From NCBI GenBank assembly GCA_964349515.1, contig CAYGHG010000078.1:1-12234 (forward strand): a stretch of DNA of 12,234 bases, in the 5' to 3' direction. The notes below the pieces were generated by a model that did no database searches, was not told where the DNA came from, and saw nothing but the letters and a program-made list of their open reading frames with translations. Both the position numbers and the translations under genes were made by a program. Position 1 is the first letter of the stretch, and the number at the start of each line of letters is the position of its first letter. Below, piece by piece: positions 8,287 through 12,234 of this stretch. Source of the stretch: CAYGHG01 sp964349515 (lineage in GTDB: Bacteria > Oederibacteriota > PGYV01 > CAYGHG01).

Positions 8287-8429
8287 ACTTAAAGTTTAAA
8301 GCTGAAAAGTGAAAGTTAAGTTATAAGGAAATGGATGTAAACGGCAGGGTGTTTCAGGGCGTCTAAATACAAGCGAGGCCTTTAAAAGCCCTGAAATAAA
8401 GGTTAAAAATAAAAACAGGAGGCATCAGA
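8287..8429. other. Intergenic region between porin pair and CBM9-like gene
   Basis: These 143 nt hold an A/T-rich inverted repeat just past the stop (AAACTT-A-AAGTTT, 8285-8297). They also hold a second, longer inverted repeat at 8352-8396, listed separately. No -35/-10 pair of reasonable spacing is visible; TATAAG at 8322 lacks a partner. The CBM9-like gene may therefore be expressed by read-through or from a promoter of another sigma factor. Confidence 0.5.
8352..8396. promoter_or_regulatory. Perfect 9-bp inverted repeat upstream of the CBM9-like gene
   Basis: TTTCAGGGC at 8352-8360 and GCCCTGAAA at 8388-8396 are perfect inverted repeats separated by 27 nt. No T-run follows, so it is not a standard intrinsic terminator. 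It ends 20 nt before the AGGAGG site of the downstream gene. It could act as an RNA leader structure or an operator. The same TTCAGGG/CCCTGAA core recurs in the hairpin at 10153-10183. Confidence 0.5.
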
Positions 8430-9167
8430 ATGAAGAAAACAGCGGTTATACTTTCTGTATTCGTACTTGTTTTTGCCTCCGCGGTAATGGCAGAAAAACC
8501 GACAGCAAGCCTGAACATCGTAAAAGGCGGCATAACGGTTGACGGCAGCACCGCGGACTGGAAAGCACTCGGAATAGAACCATTGTCAATTGAAAAAAAA
8601 GAGCAGGTGGCAATAGGCGGGGTTTACTGGCTGGGAAAAGAAAAGCAGTCTTCAAAAGTATATGTGGCATTTACCGAAGAGGCGCTTTATCTGTGTGCGG
8701 TGGTAAAGACTCCCCGCGGAGCGATGAACAAATACAACGGCGAAGATATTTACAAAGGCAACGGAGTTGAGCTTTTTATCGGGTTTGACAACTCGGAGCC
8801 GGGCAGGCAGATGTACACAGAAACAGATTATCAGATAGGTTTCAGCTCGGGGCAGTACACAAAATCAACAAAAGAGTGGAAGAACAAACCTGAAGTTTTC
8901 ATATACAATCTCAAACAGCCGGTCAAAGGCGCAGCGATAAAGGTGAAACCTACGGATACAGGTTACATACTTGAGGCTTCCATCCCCGCGGCTTCGCTTG
9001 ACGGCTATTATGTGGCTGACGGGCTTGAAATAGGATTTGACATAGGAATAGACGACGTAGGTGATTCAGGGATGCTGCGCAAAATACAGATGACCTGGTC
9101 AGGCGACAAGGAAGGCTGGCAGAACCCCAAGGGATGGGGTAAGGCTGTTTTGACGGAGAAGAAGTAA
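8430..9167 (+). CDS. Secreted CBM9-like (DOMON-type) carbohydrate-binding protein
   Basis: This 245-residue protein has a signal peptide (1-21, cut after VMA) and a single domain resembling CBM9 (about 26-242). Visible family features, in order: an ITVDGSTADW start, a strand pair around VYVAFTEEALYLCAVV, GNGVELFIGFDN, YQIGFSS, YILEASIPAASL, and GFDIGIDDV. It closes with MTWSG, W-x-NP and WGKAVLT. CBM9 modules usually sit at the end of xylanases and bind the reducing ends of glycans. Here the module stands alone, with no catalytic domain and no lipobox, so a free periplasmic or extracellular binding protein is the simplest reading. The AGGAGG site at 8417-8422 is 7 nt before the ATG. The neighbouring cellulase and CBM11-like lipoproteins support a role in glycan binding, but the ligand is unknown. 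Confidence 0.82.
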   Translation: MKKTAVILSVFVLVFASAVMAEKPTASLNIVKGGITVDGSTADWKALGIEPLSIEKKEQVAIGGVYWLGKEKQSSKVYVAFTEEALYLCAVVKTPRGAMNKYNGEDIYKGNGVELFIGFDNSEPGRQMYTETDYQIGFSSGQYTKSTKEWKNKPEVFIYNLKQPVKGAAIKVKPTDTGYILEASIPAASLDGYYVADGLEIGFDIGIDDVGDSGMLRKIQMTWSGDKEGWQNPKGWGKAVLTEKK

Positions 9168-9255
9168 AAAAAAATAAGATGCAAGACAAAAGACAGAAGT
9201 GAAGGAATAAAAGCCTATGGAGGCTTGAAATTAAAATTTTAAAGGAGGAAAGAGC
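9168..9255. other. Spacer with small hairpin and A/T palindrome
   Basis: The 88-nt gap has a 6-bp stem with a 4-nt loop (AAGCCT 9211-9216, AGGCTT 9221-9226). A perfect palindrome, TTAAAATTTTAA (9231-9242), abuts the AGGAGG site (9243-9248) of the next gene. The hairpin has no T-run directly after it. No convincing promoter is seen. Confidence 0.45.
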
Positions 9256-10142
9256 ATGAAAAAAGCACTCGTTGTAATGATAGCAATTGCACTTGCTATC
9301 GGTTTTGCAATGTCAGGCTGCGGAACAAAAGACGCGCCGGCTGAGCCCACACCTACGCCTGTACCGCTGCTTGTTGACGACATGGAAGACGGGGACAACA
9401 GGTCAAATTCGGTTGATTTTGGAGGATACTGGTTCACATATGACGACCTTGCTGACCCAAACCTGGGGACCTCTAACGTATGGCCCGGTTCGCAGACAGC
9501 AGCTGACAAGTATTCATATCCGACACCGCTTCCTACGTTTGAAATGACAGCGCCCGGAATTACGGAAAGCCCATTGTTCTGTGCCAGGGTGTCGGGTGTT
9601 GTAACAAACACTTTCCAGTTCGGTTTCTTAGGGATGGGAGTGGATTTACTCGGGGATGATACGGTTAACGGCGGTAAACTGCCGATGGATCTGTATGATG
9701 AAGGATTTAAATCATTGAGGTTCTGGGCAAAGAGCGGGCCTAATGAAGCAAGGTCATCAAAAGTGTGGAAGATAAAACTGACATCAACATACGCCGGTTT
9801 AAATGACGGAAATGACCAGCCTCTTGATGAGATAACAGTGACAACAGACTGGCAGCAGTTTACACTGCCCTTGACCGGTTTCACACAGGAAGGCTGGTGC
9901 TCAAACNNNNNNNNNNNNNNNNNNNNNNNNNNNNNNNNNNNNNNNNNNNNNNNNNNNNNNNNNNNNNNNNNNNNNNNNNNNNNNNNNNNNNNNNNNNNNN
10001 NNNNNNCTCAGCCACTTGTTATACAAACGCCCTGCTTCTTACATCAGTAATACAGATACAGTTCCAGACACCGGGGGCAAATGTAATAGGAAGCGGCACT
10101 GTCGTTGACCTCATGGTTGATAAGATAGAATTTGTAAGATAA
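9256..10142 (+). CDS. Lipoprotein A1: CBM11/CIA30-like carbohydrate-binding protein, interrupted by assembly gap
   Basis: The 5' part (217 residues) begins with a lipoprotein signal ending MSGC (Cys22), followed by a short PTPTPVP tether. A beta-sandwich domain starts at LLVDDMEDGDN. Features shared with its paralogue at 10910 are the DDM-D-DN-S start, GGYWFTYDD, a conserved FGFLGMG strand, a GLNDG loop and DWQQFTLPLTGFTQE. The last of these resembles the W-x-x-x-x-I-P-F-x-x-F strand of CBM11 and CIA30 domains. The 3' part after the Ns (44 residues from 10008) ends IQIQFQT...VDLMVDKIEFVR, which matches the paralogue's LQFQT...IDIWVDNIIFF. Both sides thus belong to one gene, although the 100-N spacer shifts the frame. 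It is probably exported, lipid-anchored and glycan-binding. AGGAGG at 9243-9248 lies 7 nt upstream of the ATG. The ligand is unknown. Confidence 0.8.
9907..10006. other. Assembly gap (100 N)
   Basis: Exactly 100 unknown bases, the conventional scaffold-gap placeholder. The upstream reading frame ends on a codon boundary at 9906. The downstream frame has 10007 as a third codon position. The true missing length must therefore be 3n+2 nt if the gene is intact. Confidence 0.97.
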
Positions 10143-10152
10143 CACGTATTAA

Positions 10153-10183
10153 TTCAGGGGCGGCCGTTTTGGCCGCCCCTGAA
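10153..10183 (+). terminator. Very strong GC-rich hairpin after lipoprotein A1
   Basis: Arms TTCAGGGGCGGCC (10153-10165) and GGCCGCCCCTGAA (10171-10183) pair perfectly over 13 bp around a GTTTT loop, beginning 11 nt after the stop of A1. No T-run follows on the + strand (ATAAAAAAGC), and none follows on the - strand. It could be an atypical terminator, or an mRNA 3'-end stabiliser that lowers expression of the next gene. The stem is certain; its role is not. Confidence 0.5.
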
Positions 10184-10199
10184 ATAAAAAAGCAATACC

Positions 10200-10215
10200 G
10201 GGCGAAGAAACGCCC
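10200..10215 (+). promoter_or_regulatory. Small hairpin just before the ribosome binding site of lipoprotein B1
   Basis: GGGCG (10200-10204) and CGCCC (10211-10215) pair across a 6-nt AAGAAA loop. TTT follows, and then the AGGAGG site at 10219-10224. The stem is short. Its place immediately upstream of the ribosome binding site could affect translation of the downstream gene, which uses a GTG start. Confidence 0.35.
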
Positions 10216-10229
10216 TTTAGGAGGAAAAC

Positions 10230-10895
10230 GTGAAAAAAATATTATATTTAATAACGGCACTCATAACAGCCGGGCTGCTCTCGTCTTGCGCCGGGCTTAT
10301 AACACTTAAAACGCCCGAAATAACCGGCGGTAAGATAGAAAAGGCCAAATATGTGCCCAAGAAGCCGCCGGCTTTGTTTGAAGATTTTGAGGCAGGCACT
10401 CTGGTAGGAGCATATACTTATGCAAATACAGCGGCAAGCGCATGGTCAAAGTACTTAATCAGCGAGCCGGGTAAAGATGAAGCGAAAAACGGCCGCTACT
10501 GCGCCAAGGCAGAGTTCTTTACAGGCTCTGACTCTGCGTGGGGCTGTGGGTTTGGCTCACAGTCTGTTTACGGCGGAGGGTTTGTTGACGCAAAAGACAG
10601 GGAATACCTGAGTGTGTGGATAAAAGCGCCCGCGGGGATGAAGTTTCACATATTTGTAAATGAAGCACAGGCAAACGGCGCTGACGGAGAGTACTGGAAC
10701 TCCATGGACCAGACAGGCGCGGGAGACTGGAAACTATACGACATAGCGCTGGATACTTTTTATAAGAACGTATATTCAGGGAGCCAGTCTGGAAACAATA
10801 TGGTTGACGCAGGCGGAATAGGGACGGTGGGCCTGCAGGTAGGCGGAGCGCAGGGCGAAGGCGTTATATATATTGATGACATTACATTCAGGTAA
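10230..10895 (+). CDS. Lipoprotein B1: CBM11-like carbohydrate-binding protein
   Basis: This 221-residue lipoprotein starts with GTG, chosen because AGGAGG at 10219-10224 lies 5 nt upstream and the signal peptide begins here. The lipobox is LSSC (Cys20). After a short basic tether (about 20-48) the domain begins LFEDFEAGTLVGAY. It follows the CBM11 pattern: the DFE start, AKNGRYCAKAEF, LSVWIKAP, then NGADGEYWNS, matching the NGxGDGEHW segment of clostridial CBM11. GDWKLYDIALDTFYKN corresponds to the CBM11 W-K-x-I-x-I-P-F strand, and it ends VIYIDDITF. CBM11 binds mixed-linkage and beta-1,4 glucans, so a glucan-binding role beside a GH9 cellulase is plausible. It is a close paralogue of the gene at 11663. 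The WGCGFGS motif is shared by both. Confidence 0.82.
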   Translation: MKKILYLITALITAGLLSSCAGLITLKTPEITGGKIEKAKYVPKKPPALFEDFEAGTLVGAYTYANTAASAWSKYLISEPGKDEAKNGRYCAKAEFFTGSDSAWGCGFGSQSVYGGGFVDAKDREYLSVWIKAPAGMKFHIFVNEAQANGADGEYWNSMDQTGAGDWKLYDIALDTFYKNVYSGSQSGNNMVDAGGIGTVGLQVGGAQGEGVIYIDDITFR

Positions 10896-10909
10896 AAAGG
10901 GGTAAACAA

Positions 10910-11644
10910 ATGAAGATGAAAACTCTTCTGTCTTTGTTGTTTGCATTATTTTTTATTGCCTCCTGTAATAATTTGACCAACATAGCAATGACATCCGCTG
11001 ATTTTACCGGCGGCAGTATTGCTGACCCGACCCAGGAACCCACTCCGGAACCCACCACTCCTCCTGTGATAGGCCCGAATTTTGACGACATGGCTGACTG
11101 CGATAACCAGTCAAACTGGGGCGGTTACTGGTACACCTATAACGACCACGATTCGCCGAATAACGGTGATTCTGCTATCTGGCCGACTTCCGAGAATATG
11201 ATGGCGGGCGCGGAGTTTGTCATGAGCAGCCCGGGTTCCGGGGGAGCGGGCGACTGCGCGGCAAGGCTGACCGGCAACGTCACCACAACTTATCAGTACG
11301 GATTCATAGGAATGGGTGTGGCGACAGGGGCTGGGAATAATGACCTTACCGTCTATAATGGTATCAGCATAACGGTTAAAGGCGACGGAAAGACATATTC
11401 AATAAAGTTTAAGGCAAGTTCTGCCATAAACACAGGATTTAATGACTATAAATTTAACTTTTTGTCTTCGACTGACTGGAATACCATAGGAATTCCGTTT
11501 ACAAGCCTGACACAGGAATCAGGATGGGGCACTGTAGTTGTCAGAGATACAGTACTTGCGGACGTTACGGATTTACAGTTCCAGACTGTCGGGCAGCCGC
11601 ACGCTTCCATAGATATCTGGGTTGACAATATAATATTCTTTTAA
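10910..11644 (+). CDS. Lipoprotein A2: CBM11/CIA30-like protein, paralogue of A1
   Basis: This 244-residue lipoprotein has the lipobox IASC (Cys19) and a tether of about 35 residues with a PTQEPTPEPTTPP stretch. Its domain begins FDDMADCDNQSNWGGYWYTYND. It shares with the gene at 9256 the GGYW-x-TY motif, the VWP/IWP motif, the QYGFIGMGV strand, a GFND loop, the W-x-x-x-x-IPF-x-x-L-TQE strand and the closing VDNI-x-F. The ribosome binding site is AAGGGGT (10897-10903), 6 nt before the ATG at 10910. It is weaker than the AGGAGG of its neighbours; an internal ATG at 10916 is a less likely start. The 14-nt gap from the preceding stop indicates an operon. It is likely surface or periplasmic glycan binding by context, with no direct evidence of ligand. 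Confidence 0.8.
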   Translation: MKMKTLLSLLFALFFIASCNNLTNIAMTSADFTGGSIADPTQEPTPEPTTPPVIGPNFDDMADCDNQSNWGGYWYTYNDHDSPNNGDSAIWPTSENMMAGAEFVMSSPGSGGAGDCAARLTGNVTTTYQYGFIGMGVATGAGNNDLTVYNGISITVKGDGKTYSIKFKASSAINTGFNDYKFNFLSSTDWNTIGIPFTSLTQESGWGTVVVRDTVLADVTDLQFQTVGQPHASIDIWVDNIIFF

Positions 11645-11662
11645 TAAATCAGGAGGTTTAAA

Positions 11663-12234
11663 GTGAGAAAAATAGCAATCACAGCGGCTGTTTTGTCTGC
11701 TGCGGTATTATTGACTTCGTGCGCGGGGATATTTAGTTTGAGAAACCCCAAGTTGAGCAAGGCGGATGTTGCGGTAAAAAAATCAGGAGAGGCACTGACG
11801 CCTGTTAAGTTTGAGGATTTTGAAAACGGCGCGATTGTAGGCGCTTACAGCTATGCCAATACGGCAGGCGGCGCGTCTGCGTCTTATATGATCAGCGACC
11901 CTGACACGGACAAAGCTTATAAGGGGCAGTATGCAGGCAAGGCTGTGGTAAATACAGGAACAGACTCTGACTGGGGCTGCGGATGGGGCTCAATGTCATC
12001 TTATGGCAGCTACATAGACGCAGCGGGCAGGGAATTCCTGACTATGTGGGTAAAAGCGCCCAATGAAAAGACTTTTTATGTTTTCTGCAACGAGGCAGGA
12101 GCTAACGGCGGGGACGGCGAATTCTGGAACTCGCCCTCACAGACAGGTGCGGGAGACTGGGCCTACTATGAAATACCTTTTGACGAATTCTTCAGAAATA
12201 TTTACTCGGGTAACCAGGAGGGAAACCTGGAAAT
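11663..12234 (+). CDS. Lipoprotein B2: CBM11-like protein, paralogue of B1, 3' end beyond the window
   Basis: This is an open frame of 190 full codons from a GTG start, cut off by the end of the window. AGGAGG at 11651-11656 lies 6 nt upstream. The signal peptide ends in lipobox LTSC (Cys20). The domain starts VKFEDFENGAIVGAYSYANTAGG, matching B1 almost position by position: the DFE-x-G-x-x-VGAY-x-YANTA start, DSDWGCGWGS, DAAGREFLTMWVKAP, NEAGANGGDGEFWNS, QTGAGDW and F-x-x-IYSGNQ-x-GN. From B1, about 30 further residues are expected before the stop. It lies 18 nt after A2, so A2-B2 are very probably co-transcribed. The function is inferred to be glucan binding by comparison with CBM11. Confidence 0.82.
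   Translation, partial: MRKIAITAAVLSAAVLLTSCAGIFSLRNPKLSKADVAVKKSGEALTPVKFEDFENGAIVGAYSYANTAGGASASYMISDPDTDKAYKGQYAGKAVVNTGTDSDWGCGWGSMSSYGSYIDAAGREFLTMWVKAPNEKTFYVFCNEAGANGGDGEFWNSPSQTGAGDWAYYEIPFDEFFRNIYSGNQEGNLE

Noticed and set aside
8285..8297. AAACTT-A-AAGTTT as a terminator of the porin genes
   Set aside because: The stem is all but free of G/C and no T-run follows, so termination there cannot be supported.
8352..8396. Riboswitch or intrinsic terminator upstream of the CBM9-like gene
   Set aside because: Only a single simple inverted repeat is visible, with a long loop and no T-run. No known riboswitch core was recognised.
9897..10142. Separate small gene after the N gap, or a true frameshift in lipoprotein A1
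   Set aside because: The post-gap peptide matches the C-terminus of paralogue A2, and the frame change is created by the arbitrary 100-N spacer.

Overview
The window looks like a metagenome-assembled scaffold (it holds a run of exactly 100 Ns) from a diderm bacterium. All eight recognisable genes are on the + strand and every product carries an export signal. Two proteins look like outer-membrane beta-barrels ending in Phe. Four are lipoproteins, one is a secreted carbohydrate-binding-like protein and one is a very large modular cellulase. The Pro/Thr-rich linker repeats, the FlgD-like C-terminal domain and the porins with an SLH-like N-terminus and coiled coil would suit a poorly cultivated diderm phylum of the Goldiibacteriota or Fibrobacterota kind. 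This placement is a guess from style, as no marker gene is present.

Layout. (1) Positions 1-3609: a sigma70-like promoter (4-32) followed by a GH9 endoglucanase with a CBM3-like module, a roughly 340-residue Pro/Thr linker and a C-terminal sorting-like domain. (2) Positions 3610-8286: a near-consensus sigma70 promoter (3696-3723) drives two adjacent large porin-like proteins, 18 nt apart. Each has a degenerate SLH-like segment, an Ala/Pro/Lys hinge, a coiled coil and a predicted barrel. (3) Positions 8287-9167: an intergenic region with an inverted repeat, then a small secreted CBM9-like protein. (4) Positions 9256-12234: four consecutive lipoproteins with CBM11/CIA30-like beta-sandwich domains in the order A-B-A'-B', indicating tandem duplication of a two-gene module. 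The last gene runs off the window. The first A gene is interrupted by the 100-N gap.

How the genes may work together (inference): the cellulase cuts beta-1,4-glucan outside the cell, the CBM9-like protein and the CBM11-like lipoproteins bind the polymer or its fragments at the surface or in the periplasm, and the two tethered porins could pass oligosaccharides inward. There are no SusC/SusD homologues, transporters, regulators, tRNAs, rRNAs, CRISPR arrays or transposases in the window. The set therefore resembles a Sus-independent glucan capture locus. Substrate and co-function are not proven by the sequence.
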